Below, one piece after another: positions 1 to 24,200 of a stretch of DNA of 64,000 nt. This DNA comes from Enoplosus armatus (lineage: Eukaryota; Chordata; Actinopteri; Centrarchiformes; Enoplosidae). A program made the translations under genes and the position numbers. Below the pieces are notes generated by a model. It ran no database searches. It saw only the letters and a program-made list of their open reading frames with translations, and was not told the DNA's origin. The stretch's first letter is position 1; every line of letters starts with the position of its first letter. The stretch spans positions 20,349,108-20,413,107 of the forward strand of contig NC_092184.1 in the NCBI RefSeq assembly GCF_043641665.1, given 5' to 3'.

Positions 1-940
1 AACCACAAGCTGTACTGTGATTATGACTATAGCCTCATGGACATGCATATTATAATGGCTGTAACATTAATTAACACTGTATTGGTAACACAACCGTCAT
101 ATCTGATAGAGTTCAAATTCCGTTTGGCTTAAAGAAGCTTTCTTGGCAAATGGTAATAGCAGTAAAGACTAGCTACAGTACAGCAACAACAGATCATCAT
201 AGATTTAACCACAAATGCAGCCGTAGTCCGAAAAATAACCAGATCCACAGCCACAGCTTCAACCACAAGTAATGGGCAATAAATGCAGAATGTAAAGTGT
301 CGCATTATCTCTCCTTTCTGTGTCTGCAGAGTGATTCCCTAAACTGGCAGTGTATTATAGCTGGACTGGACCAACTGAACGCAAAACGTAATACTCACTA
401 CTAATTGGATATTAAATAAACCTCCTCCAATAAATTATTACAAATCCTGGCCCCTATGAGAAGGACCTTGATCCAGAATAACTATTCTGAATTAACTATT
501 CCGGTTTCTGGTAACACCTGTAAATATTCAGGTGCCTTTAAACATTTATGCACATCCTCTGCTACGAAATACCGGAATGTATTATGTTGAAATGGGTTCT
601 ATTTTTGTACTAAAACTATCGTAAAAAAACAACTAAATATACTTGCAAGAATATGTCCATTGTAAATGATATTTATTATAGCTAAAAAATGTGGATTCAA
701 AAAAGTTGCAACCATTCACCACGTATGAATAGGAGTTTTATTTTGAAAGTTTTGACAGTTTGCGGCGGAAATGTTGTTATAAGTTGTTATGGCGGCAGAC
801 CAGAGTGCGGACACCTCTTTCAAACAAGACACCTCCGTGGACGCAGTCATGAAACCTTTCACTCACAGCGTGAATCCACCGCTTTGATCTGGAAACTACC
901 GACCCTGCTGGAAAGTCTTCACTCCTCACCGGACGGGAAA
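1..940. other. Upstream flank and 5' leader of tubd1
   Basis: Positions 1-688 are AT-rich and I see no gene, conserved exon or clear repeat there. Positions 689-940 lead into the tubd1 start codon. This stretch is open in the tubd1 frame back to an ATG at 689, but homology to delta-tubulin begins only at 941. A separate short upstream ORF lies at 789-887. In human the neighbour on this side is RPS6KB1, transcribed divergently; no RPS6KB1 first exon is visible here. Confidence 0.6.
789..887 (+). other. Upstream ORF in tubd1 5' leader (32 codons)
   Basis: ATG at 789 with G at -3 and G at +4 opens a 32-codon reading frame starting MAADQSADTSFKQ and stopping at 887, 54 nt before the tubd1 start. 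It is in a different frame from tubd1. If the transcript starts upstream of 789, this ORF would be scanned first and could lower tubd1 translation. The transcription start is unknown, so this is inference. Confidence 0.35.
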
Positions 941-3900
941 ATGTCCATAGTAACAGTTCAGCTCGGTCAGTGTGGTAACCAGGTGGGTCACGAGCTGTTT
1001 GACATCATCTGCAGCGATGCTCGCGAGGGACAGAGGAAAGCGTACAGCACAGCCAGCTGTGAGCGCTTCTTCCACCAGACTACACGTGGAGGTAACGCAC
1101 CTGTTCTCTTGTTCCCACTTTCTGGATGAAATAAAAAAGTTTGCACCCCTGTTCACCCGTCATGTCTCCCTGTCTGTGAACCAGACCTCGTAGCCAGGGC
1201 GGTGCTGGTTGACATGGAGCCCAAAGTGATCAACCAGAGCATCAGCAGGGCTGCAAAATCTGGCAGGTGGAGGTATGGAGAAAGTTCACACTTCAGCCAG
1301 AAGCAGGGCTCTGGAAACAACTGGGCTAATGGGTAAGGACATTTTCCCTCCACCTTTTCTGTAAAATATGTAACTAATTGTCTGTTTAAAAAAAAAAAAA
1401 TAAACTAGTGGCTCCTAATGCTCAAAACGAGACTGCTGTTGTTACAGTAATAGGAACAATACTAAACATTGTCACTCACCTCATCCTGTTATTTTGTAAT
1501 CATGTCAAATCAATCCCAACTCAAAGCCCACGTACTAGCTTTCAGACATGTCAGTGGTTGGTTTGCTCAGTTGTCATGCAAACTCAGCAGCTGTGATTTC
1601 ACCCATAGCTTTTCAAGGACTTATCGTCTATTTTGACTTACAAGTTAAGTATGACTCATTATGGATAATTTTCTCGATCAATCGATTTATTCATTTTGTC
1701 GACCAACAGTCCCAAAACCCAAAGATATTAAGTCTATGACAGAAAAGCAACAAATCCTCACATTTGAGAAGCTGGAAGCCTCAAAAGTTTTTACTTGAAA
1801 CATGACTTGAATGATTGAGCTCTAAAATGAATAATTCAAGTTGATAGTAGTAGTCTGACAATAAAAAGCTGGTAAGTGGACATTGGATTGGGATTGTTTT
1901 GTCAAACTTCATATTATATATATATAAGTCTTCCTGTGGTTCACACTAGGTTCTGTGTCCACGGCCCTCGTCACAGAGAGGTGGTGGAGGAGCTGGTGAG
2001 GCGAGAGGTGGAGCGGTGTGACAGACTGGCTGGGCTCATGGCCATGATGAGTGTGGCGGGGGGAACGGGGTCCGGGGTCGGTACCTACGTCACCCAGTGT
2101 CTCAGAGACATCTACCCCAAGTCTTTCATCATCAACCACCTCACCTGGCCGTACGGGACTGGGGAGGTACGGAGACTGCTGTCCAGTGGCTAGTCATTAG
2201 TGTTAGTATAGAATAATGTGCTAGTATTAAATCTTTTTTTTTCCTCCACTCGGCCTTTCAGGTGATCGTCCAGAATTACAACTCTGTGCTGACGCTTGCT
2301 CATCTCTACCAGCTGTCAGACGCCATCCTGGTGCACGAGAACGACACGGCGCACCGGATCTGCAGCCAGCTGCTCAACATCAAACACATCTCCTTCAGTG
2401 ATGTCAACAGGGTCATCGCTCACCAGCTGGGCAGCGTCCTGCAGCCCGCGCTCACTGCTGACTCCCACGGAGTCTACAGCAGAAATCCTCTGGGTGAGAG
2501 AGGCCAACACACACACACACACACACATAGCAGATTTCCCATAGGGCATGGACTTCCTGGAATATCTGGATTAGGAGGAGGTGTAGTCTATTTACCAGCT
2601 ATCGAGATGACACGCACAGATGCACTCACACAATCGTCTTCTTGGGTTACGTGCCATGCAATGAAGTCTCAGGTAATTTCAAGTGAAAACCAGAGTTAAT
2701 TTAAATAAAAAAAGTTAATAAAAATAACAATGCTACAATTTTGTTAGCTAGTAATATTACCTTGATGATGATGTGGCGCTAATGTGAAAGATATGATCAC
2801 TGAAAATAAAAAAATTATAAATTCTACCTGACAAAATTCTGGAATGAAAAGCCACAAAAAAAACTAAAAACTAATAAAAATCCCTATAGATGGAAATATA
2901 ACAATAAGGAAACTAATTATTAGGAGGATGTTAAATTCCTGAGCTGTCATCTGATCAAAATGCACTTCCTGTTGACCCGTTTTACGTTGATGGGTGGGCA
3001 CGGTTTGCCTGCTGGTCAAACAAGTTCAAGCCCTTCTCTTTGAGACAAGTTAGCTGCACACTGGAAAACTGAAGTGACGGAAAACGTCCTCATTATCATG
3101 GCGGGAAATAACTGCTAACGTCATTCATAAATTCAATCTTCGTTCATTGCGCCTTATCCCTAATGGCAGCATTATTCTTTAATGTCTGGCTCTCAGGTGA
3201 GTTGGTGAGCGCCCTGGCATGCCACCCAGAGTACAAGCTGCTCAGTGTGTGTACTGTCCCTCAGATGCCCAGCTCCTCCATAGCCTACAGCACGTTCAGC
3301 TGGCCAGGCCCGCTCAGACACCTGCGACAGATGCTCATCTCCAACACCAAGATGGAGGAAGGCAAGTTCTGTCAGAACCAGAAAATTTGTGCACTTCAGT
3401 TCCAGTTCAGTTTATTATAACTACATCGTGGCATGTTTAATGTAATCAGTTACAAATTAAATCATAAAGCACTTCTGAGGATCCTTGTTGTTCGTCCCGT
3501 GTCAGGTATAGACTGGCAGGTGCGCCCACCTGCAGGCTCTGGGGGGACCAGGAGCCTCACAGGACCCAGCTTTAACACCTCTTTGGCCAACCTGCTCATA
3601 CTGAGAGGGAAAGACGTCTACAGCGCAGAGACAGGTCAGAGAAATGGTCGAAATTTGTGGATTTTATTTAAAAGAAATAAGTGGATTAACTGGGTTAAAT
3701 CATGCTTTAATTCCTCATTGATTTCACCTGATAAATCCATGACAGGAGATGAAGATGATGTGATGCATATAACACAGAAAAAGTCGCATCAACAGCTTTC
3801 AGTTTTTGATGCGTGTGACTCTTTAGATACAGAACAAGGGATGTGAATTATGTCCTGTCTGCAGGTGGCTTCGAGGACGCGGCCCTGTACACCTCCTGGC

Positions 3901-4391
3901 TCTCATCACAAGAAGCCTTCAGCTTGTGGAAATCCCCAGTGTCTTTTAATAAGTATGAAAAATCTGCCACGCTGGTCAGTAACAGCCAGGCTCTGCTCAG
4001 ACCTCTGGATAACATGGTGGGGAAAGCCTGGAATATGTTTGCGTCCAGGTGAGTCACTCTTAGGAAAAGGTGGGTCCAAACAGTATGACAATCGAGCAAA
4101 GTAGTTCTGTGAATATGTAAATTATTAAAGGTAATATTTATCTAGAGCTAGTGTGTACATATACGAGTATTACAATTCTTTTTAATGTTAATACCCTGAG
4201 GTTGATGAAGAAAAGTTCACCTGGAAACCAGTTCTTCAGTTGTTTTGTTTCTGGATCAAATGTCTGTCATTTTCCTCTGTGACAGGGCCTACATCCACCA
4301 GTACGTTAAATTTGGGATCTCAGAGGAGGACTTTCTCGACAGCTTTACATCTCTTGAGCAAGTCATCTCCAGCTACAGTCAACTGACCTAG
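941..4391 (+). CDS. tubd1: Tubulin delta chain (8 coding exons, 443 aa)
   Basis: Delta-tubulin acts at centrioles and basal bodies, where it is needed for triplet microtubules. Coding exons are 941-1091, 1185-1332, 1950-2166, 2262-2493, 3197-3361, 3506-3634, 3865-4048 and 4286-4391, 1332 nt with the stop; human TUBD1 is 453 aa. The protein starts [14 protein letters not shown], the tubulin amino-terminal nucleotide-binding motif. The tubulin signature GGTGSG falls at residues 137-142. Further family blocks are [33 protein letters not shown] and SFTSLEQV near the end. The start at 941 (gggaaaATGt) is where family homology begins. Intron 5 has a GC donor (3362-3363). Intron 2 carries a fish interspersed repeat. 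The gene converges on vmp1/mir-21, as in human. Confidence 0.96.
1652..1825 (+). repeat. Fish interspersed repeat (TCGATTAATCG-type), copy 1
   Basis: Lies in tubd1 intron 2. It shows the typical series attttctcgatcaatcga, 'gaccaacagtcc', 'tcacatttgagaagctgg' and a terminal segment resembling the family's end. A second copy lies at 22088-22270 in opposite orientation. It is a very common non-coding teleost element; family name not assigned. Confidence 0.7.
2507..2527 (+). repeat. (CA)n microsatellite in tubd1 intron 4
   Basis: Ten CA units starting 13 bases after the splice donor of the fourth tubd1 coding exon. Confidence 0.9.
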
Positions 4392-4611
4392 ACATGGGAG
4401 AAACTCACAAGTACCACCTTGCCTTTGGACTGTATGTATGTGTGGGACATGTAAACATGTAATGGGACAAAATGTAAACATGTAAATAAGACAAATTGCT
4501 TGACTTCAACATCTGCGGTGACAAAGACCGAGTCGATTTCTTTACACCTTAAGTATCACGGAGACACATAATCAGTGCCTCTTCAAGGGAAAATGTTTTT
4601 TATGAAATTAT

Positions 4612-4617
4612 ATTAAA
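4612..4617 (+). terminator. Candidate tubd1 polyadenylation signal (ATTAAA)
   Basis: ATTAAA about 220 nt after the tubd1 stop is the first polyadenylation-like hexamer downstream. It would end tubd1 roughly 300 bp before the candidate 3' end of the oppositely oriented pri-miR-21. Confidence 0.4.
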
Positions 4618-4957
4618 TTATTAAGGACTTTGTGATGGGATTGTTTTCTCAGCTGCTGTTTCAAAGGTCACTAATGAACTGGCTAAATTTCTAAGCCAAC
4701 ATAGATCAGATGCCTTTAACGTGTTTGGGGAAAAAATGGAAATTTCAACATTTAGGATTCCATGAGAACTGAGCGTCTCTGCTGAAGATGATCCTGTGAC
4801 GTGATCAAAAGCTACTTTGGGGTGGAGATCAACTAGGGGTCACTCTAGTTTGAAGATGTGAAAGTATGTTCAATTAAGTGTGTTCAGCAATTATTAGGAA
4901 TAGCAGCGCTGCACAAAGAAAAGTGACGAGGGCATCAGTTAACATACTTTTCATTAC

Positions 4958-4963
4958 TTTATT
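4958..4963 (-). terminator. Candidate polyA signal of pri-miR-21 / long vmp1 transcript
   Basis: On the minus strand this reads AATAAA. It lies about 130 nt past the 3' end of the mir-21 hairpin and about 1.5 kb past the vmp1 stop. I noticed no other minus-strand AATAAA between the vmp1 stop and the hairpin. It is therefore a plausible common 3' end for pri-miR-21 and a long vmp1 3'UTR isoform. Confidence 0.45.
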
Positions 4964-5089
4964 GTTCATTCATTTTACATAATAGTATTTCCAGAACTGA
5001 AATGAGTGGCACTGAAATCAGTGTCACTAAAAACGGGTCGTTGTATCCACACACGGACCAGCACAACTGCAATGCGGAAAGCCCACAAC

Positions 5090-5163
5090 TTCAGCCAGCC
5101 TACAGACCGCTGTTGCCGTGCTCATTTAACAGCCAACACCAGTCTGATAAGCTAGCTGACTGG
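5090..5163 (-). ncRNA. mir21: microRNA miR-21 precursor hairpin
   Basis: The minus strand carries the miR-21-5p arm at 5154 down to 5132 (23 nt), beginning tagcttatcagactg and ending in the GTGTTGGC form I recognise from fish miR-21; the seed AGCTTAT is intact. The opposite arm at about 5116 down to 5095 (core ggtctgtaggct) is the miR-21-3p region. The arms pair almost continuously, with wobble pairs, one small bulge and a short AT-rich loop (TTAAATGAG). The hairpin lies 1.3 kb downstream of the vmp1 stop on the same strand, the position conserved in vertebrates. MiR-21 is induced in injury, inflammation and growth in many vertebrates. Confidence 0.96.
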
Positions 5164-6499
5164 GTGAGAAAGTGGTGTCGAGGAGTCCACCAGAATCTGC
5201 CAAGTATGTTTCAGGCAGGACAGAAAGATAGTCATATTGGAAAAGTCTGAATCAGATGATTCACATTCGGATAAGGAACACCAAAAGCTGAAACTATTGA
5301 GGACATAATGCAGTTCATCTTTCAAGAATTACTAAAAGGTAGTAAAATGGAAAATGTATGAGTGCTGAGCTGTTCACTTACCTTAAAGTTGATAATTTCT
5401 GAGAGGAAATTAAGCATTAGCCCTGTTGCGAAGGTTTTTTTTTTTTTTTAAACAACAGTTCTTAAACATCACAAGAGAGCTCATCAGGATGAACATTTAA
5501 AAGTTAATCTTGCCCTACAGGACAATACAAAAATGACAGACTCAGACTTGGAAACAAGTGCCATGATTTACATGTTTTATATATGATCTGATCCAAGGTT
5601 CAACCTAAATGTACAGAATAGAAATGGGACTAGTTAGCTGAGAGTACAATGTCACTTTACAAATGATATCTTTTCTTTTTTTTGTTTGTTTTGGTTCAAG
5701 TTAACTCATGTCCACACAGACCATTAGAATAGAAATACATCTGCGCATACTGTCAAAAAGATATTAAGATATTTACACAATGTGCAAACCGTCAATACCA
5801 CAAGTTGATATTGCTTTTTTTTCTCTCCACCATTTTAAACCGACAATTCCAGAAACAGAAAAAAGACAAATTGGTCTTACTGTTTAACGGTGGCAAAAAC
5901 ATGAGGAAAATTAAACCCTGAAAAGAAAGACCATCCATAGCAGTTATCTTGGCAGCACACTGTACAAACAAATCAAGATCCATCCATACATAAATGTTAC
6001 AAAATTAAATAAAAATCAAGTTTATAAGTCAAGAACTATACTCAAAAGGAAGTCAGACCTTCCCGTCTTGCATAAGGCATAGCATCTGATGGGCACTGCC
6101 CGTACACAGCAGTCACCACCAAACCGCTGCTTTACTTCTGAGGTCAATGAATGGGTTAAATTTGACGTTAAAGTAACATGTTAAGACCAGCAAACCAATC
6201 GCACTACACACACCAAGAGAGTGAGATGAGAGGAAGAACTACAAAACCTGAAGAGGGACAAACAGTAAACGGCACATACATCCTCAAAAGCGCGCGCACA
6301 CACACACACACACACACCAACAAATAGTGCCTGTTTTTTTTTTTTTTTTGAGCGTTCAGCCTCTGAGAATGAATTGGGGGGGGGGGGGGGGGGGTGAGGT
6401 TTGTTGTTAAGTTGTGAGTGGCTGGGGCTGAGTGGAGGGCTCTCAGCCGCAGCAGAACAAACACAGTCACTTTGATGTTTGTACCGCTTTGTCTCGTCA
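5164..6499 (-). other. vmp1 3'UTR / pri-miR-21 body
   Basis: This 1.3 kb runs between the vmp1 stop and the mir-21 hairpin. It is AT-rich and has no conserved ORF. Near the vmp1 stop it holds a low-complexity cluster: a CA run (6297-6319), a T14 tract (6336-6349) and a G19 tract (6376-6394). It is presumably transcribed both as vmp1 3'UTR and as primary miR-21 transcript. Confidence 0.6.
6297..6394. repeat. Composite low-complexity tract: (CA)n, T14, G19
   Basis: Three simple repeats lie within 98 bp: CA dinucleotides at 6297-6319, fourteen T at 6336-6349 and nineteen G at 6376-6394. On the vmp1 mRNA strand these read as C19, A14 and (UG)n. The lengths are probably variable between individuals and error-prone in assembly. 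Confidence 0.9.
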
Positions 6500-19139
<12,640 letters not shown>

Positions 19140-19860
19140 GTCAATCAAGGTTTAGCAGGTCAGGCAGTCTAAGGACGAAAGAGAGAGAATGACAAGTTGG
19201 TGTCTCTCGTTCAACAGCTGTTGTTTCGCTTCCTAGTGACCAAGAGAATATGTCAGACACTGTGGGACTCAGACCAGTCATGAAATCCTTATCAGCGGCT
19301 CTTAAGCAATAACATATCAAACTGTCAATGCGAACACGCCGGCTGACATTCAAATTTCATGTTGATTACAAAGAGAAAACATCATACAAAACAATAAGGC
19401 CAAAGTGAAAATATAACCGATTGCCTCGCGACAATAACATACAGTTAAATGAAATAACCGCTGTTCCGTAGGTCAATCTGTAATAAGATATGATGCCAAA
19501 TACGTGTACATCATCCTCCACATGCTAACCGGTTAGCCAACATGCTAATGGCTAAGCTAGGGACGTTGGCAGACTCTACATCAAAATAAGGGGTTTCAAA
19601 TCAATACCGAGTCGCCTTACTTGTGGGGAGATATGTAAAAAAAAATCCTTGCTATTGTGCTGTTATATTAATGACAAAAGACACAATATATAGAGAGCAA
19701 ACAGCGATATTTGATAAAAACAGTCGTACAGTCGTACCTCTTTCCTGTCCTCTTCACCCGGAAACAAACGCTGGACGTGTCAGAGTAAAAACTGTGCTGC
19801 GATTCAGCCGTGAAAAACTGTCTTCAAACACGATTGTTAATAATCTGGTATGGTGAAATA
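19140..19860 (-). promoter_or_regulatory. vmp1 5' region with probable noncoding first exon
   Basis: On the minus strand a donor-like site (aaagag/gtacga) ends a probable noncoding exon at 19738, which begins somewhere above about 19760. A matching acceptor (ccttag) lies about 30 nt before the start codon. The sequence contains TTCCGGG and a GACACGTCC element. The start codon at 19139 follows tgac, and its peptide begins MAANGASCEQPQKR. Confidence 0.5.
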
Positions 19861-21281
19861 ATCAATTGTATAAATTTAGAAGCGAGAAATATAGCATTTT
19901 CTGCCTTCATATTAAATGTTTATAGTTCAACTCATAAACGAGATACTTTTATTGTGAAATGGAAGTGTATACGTATTTCCGTAAATTGTGATTTGTTGTC
20001 CAATCGGAGATTGCCAGATTTGCCAACAAAATGTGACAATTGCAACACACTAACCTTGGACTTGCGACACTATTTTATTTACCCATATAGTTAGCAGATG
20101 TTTACCTCTTTATGGAAATTTCGTATCTTGCATTCAATTAAATTATAAAGGGACGGGGAACACAAATGCTAAGAGTTAAAGGGGCAATGGGTTCATTTCT
20201 AGCTTGGGTCAGGTAGTTGTCTAAGATCAGATGAATATGGCATTGCACCTAAATTAATTCCTAAAATTGTTTCTCAGTCTCAGTGTCTGCCTTTATGTTT
20301 ACCAGGCGTCAAGACTGTCCCAACTGTGAAATAGGCAAGCATACTTAAAGGACCCTAAACAGACATTTTACCTCACACAGTAAGAGAGCACCACAAACAT
20401 CAATGTATTGAACTACACATGAACTATAAGCCTTGTTCTTTCCTGGCCACAGAAACACCCGCTCCTTATAAAACATATTGGGCTCTTGCATCCTCCGACA
20501 TTCACGTGTGATGTTAAATAAAGCCTCATGTACATGGGAACTGGGCCAACGAGTGCACACTGAGGACAAACACACAAGACTGTTTCTTTGTTTTATTACA
20601 ACATTGAATGAAGCCTGAGTATGCACATTAAAAGTTGTAGCCATTTTCACGCCAAGTGTCTGATTCTACCTATAACAACAAAAATAAACTATGCACATGT
20701 ATGCCACAAAATATAATCTTCTCATTACTTTTTTATTTTTCAATTAACCAGACTTTCCTGAACATAAAAAACAAAAATAAATGAGAGCTCTTAAGTCAGT
20801 TTTACTCAAAGTACTGGTAGAGACATATTTCACAATGTATTTTTACATACCAACCAATCAGTCAGTATTTATACAGTCAAATATTGACCAAGGAAATACT
20901 TTGAGTCACCCATTTTAACAACATGCACTCGTTATGTCAAAGTGCCCCAAAACAAATGTGTTTGTTTTGTTGTAGTACAATACAATGATGATTAAAACAG
21001 AAGTGAGCATGAGAATAAAATAAAAAAAATACAACAAAGTGCCATGGTTGCCCGACTGCTGCTGCATCTAACAGGATTTCATGCAGATCACCCACACTGG
21101 AAACTAGTCAACCAAATCAAGTCCCTCATTGGTTGAAAGAGACATTACAGCTTATAAGGTCTCAGGCAAGGTTACTAATAGGAACCATAGGCACTGGTTT
21201 AGCAGATGGCTTGTTCTATTCCTGGATAGTAACCCAAGCAGGTAGTGATATGGTAGTCCTTTCCCGTTGGCGTGTCCAGTT
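19861..21281. other. Intergenic region between vmp1 5' end and npat stop
   Basis: About 1.4 kb with no recognisable gene. It holds the npat 3'UTR: candidate minus-strand AATAAA signals lie at 20732-20737 and 20592-20597. The part nearest 19861 is vmp1 upstream sequence, AT-rich and without an obvious TATA box or CpG-rich core. Confidence 0.55.
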
Positions 21282-24200
21282 TCACTCATCATAGTGAAGT
21301 GAAGACAGGAACTTATCCACATCCAAGTCATGGGGAAAGCAATCAACAAGTTTCTTCCTTTCCTGCAGATTTAAAACAAAAGTCAGAATTACATGAAACA
21401 AATATGTGTCAAAATTCCCCTTCATTTAATGGCATTGATGATGTCATTTAATTTATTCATCAGACAGGCAGTCTTTGCATAAACACTTCATTACTTTCTA
21501 AATGAAAAGTACTGATACCACAATGCAGTTCATCTGATAAAATCACCACAATCTCCAGAAAAACTCTGCTTGTGGTAACACGTTAACGTTGGATGGATGC
21601 AAAATAGACAGACAACTCGGCTATTCTTAGTCCTTTATGAGTCAGGCAAAAAATCTAAACATTTCCCTGATGGTGGCACCAGAGTAAAGGCTATGTTGTT
21701 ACCTCTGTAAACTGCTTATCCTGATCAGGGCTATGGAGGGCACTCTGAGCAGCCTGCCAGTCTATTACAAGACTAACACATATAGACATCGAAACACATT
21801 CACACCTACAGGCAATAGAGTTTCCAATGCACCTAACAGGCATGTCTTCAAAAAGGGTTTATCCTCTGAACTGTGGTCATTTTAGGATATCTCAGGCTCA
21901 GCTTGTCAGGCTCAGTTCTAAGTTGAAAGACAAAGCTCAACTTTCATCAGTCTATGCTGAATTGTCAGGCTTGGCATACTAGATCAGAGAGCCAGAGTGA
22001 ATGTATGCTGGTAGTCTTGTAGGATTGTGGGAGTTGTAAGTACTGTCTGCTGATGATTACAGCTACACAAGCAAGACATCTAAGTAGAGATGAAATTATT
22101 AATAATCGATTAAGTTCCAGCTTTACAAATGTGAAGATTTGCATCTTTCCTTTGTCATATTTGATGGTAACTTGAATATCTTTTTATATGTTTTAGATGA
22201 AGTAGGCAATTTGAAGACTATTATAGAAAAAAATAAATCGACAATAAAAATAATCGTTAGTTGAAACCTTACATCTAACTGCATCTGAACACAGAATCCT
22301 GCTGAAGAAGAACTTGTCTATTACAGAAAACAGATTCAACTCAATAATACATTTTAAACATATGTCCACTGAATGGCAAATACTTGAGTTATACTCACCC
22401 GGTCTTTCTTTGCAGATGGGCTGGTTGTGGGAGAAGACAGTTTGCGTTTCTTAGAGTTCTTTGAGCTTGTGGGAGACTTTTCTCCCACTCCCTCCTGACG
22501 CAAACTGTCCTTCAGTGGAGTGCCTGTCCTGGCGATGGCAGCACGTGAAAGAATCATGAGTGTGTGAGCAGCCATGTTGATGCTGTTTTCACTGCCAGCC
22601 TCACTGGCTGGGCTGCAGGTGGGGACATCCGGGGTGGTGGGAGGCATTAGATGCTTGGGAGTTCCCTCTCCATCTTTACCCTTCTTCTGTCGGGAAGGAG
22701 TTCTGGGACAGTCAGCGGACTCCTCCTGGATACGGCCAGTCCCAGGGTTCCAGGGAAGACTAAGGTCTGAACTGCCCGCTCTAGGTCTCTTGACTGGGGA
22801 GGAAGGAGAGTTGAGCCCCTGGATGTCCTGTAGCATCTCAGCTGCCTGTTTGGCCAGAGAGCTAGTCTTTGAGGGGGCTTTTGTAGCCTTGGAATGAGGA
22901 TTAGATGTAGGCTGGGTGATAGCTGGAGGGCTAAAGTCTCTTGTTGTAGCTGATGATGAAGGTGTTGACTGCTGTTGCTGCTCTTTCATGCTACCCTTCA
23001 TTTCATTCTCCTTGTTAGCGGTCACATTTGGCACCTCCTGAGAGGGAGCCCTCTTTTCTGTTCGACCCTCACGTGATTTGGCAGGAGCTTTTTCTGCAAG
23101 TTCTTTCCTGCTGCTCTCCTCTTTCTCGTTTCTAGTTCCTGATTTCAGTGCAGAATCAGAGGACAGTGAACTAGAACTATGAGAATCCTTACCTTTTGCT
23201 CCATCACCATCCTTATCATGATTGTGATTCCTGTCAATAGATTTTGATCTCCTTTCTGATTCTGACTTTGTCAAAGTGTCAGACTGTGAGGCATCAACCC
23301 TGCTGGTACTTGCACTTTGAGACTCTTGGTTCTGGATGCTATGATCTTGTTTGCAATAGTTCTTTGTAGTAGGCTCTTTCTGGTGCTGTTGTGGAGGCAT
23401 GGACTTCTCTGCCTCCCTCACAAAGACTCCTCCAGTCTGGGGATCTGCTGAGCATCTCACAGGCTGTACCCTCCGCTTGGGCTTGTTGCCACCCAAGATA
23501 GTAGGCTTTGTTCGATTGACCAACTGTGTTTTAGCTTTCTCAGTCTGCTGGACAGATCCTGATGCAGATGTATTAGCTGGAGGTTTGGTGGTTCTGGCTG
23601 TTTTAGCAGTTTGTGGTTTAACATCTGCAGAAGAGTCAAAACATAAAATTCTCCTATGTCTGGGAACCTTTGCTGCATCCTGCTTGCCTGTGTTTTCAGC
23701 TGAAACAGGTTGAACCAACTTACCAACCAGATGTTGCTCAGTGCCTGGAATTCAGAGAAATAAGGTCAGAGAAGCAAGGCAGTGACATTAAAACATTAAG
23801 CAGAACAACACTGAGGGCATCCTTAGGTAACATACAGTAAAATGATATTAGGAAATTTTCAACCATTAAACATCTCTAGCTAGCAGGTAGCACTGCTCCA
23901 AGTTAACCTATAACTTACCAGCAGTTGTAGACCGTTTGATTACCATTGTGGGAGGTTTGGGCTTGACAGTTTCCGACTGCTGTATTGGTACTGGGTTTGG
24001 TATGGTAACAAGCTGTAAATATAACAATGTTAATAAGTTTTATTGTTCTGGATATTGCTAAAAGTCTACAGCCAATGGGGGTCCCTTGAGGTGGCAAATG
24101 TTTATTACACCACACACACACACACTACACAATTATTAAGTATTGGATGGATTGAAAAACTCTCTTACATTTTGGTATTGTTTGAAAAATAGTGGGACTC

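Noticed and set aside
5002..5250. 82-codon plus-strand ORF across the mir-21 hairpin
   Set aside because: No recognisable protein similarity; explained by the conserved RNA hairpin on the other strand.
22574..22897. Antisense ORF of 107 codons over the npat exon
   Set aside because: Shadow of the Ser/Pro-rich npat frame; no splice context or protein similarity of its own.
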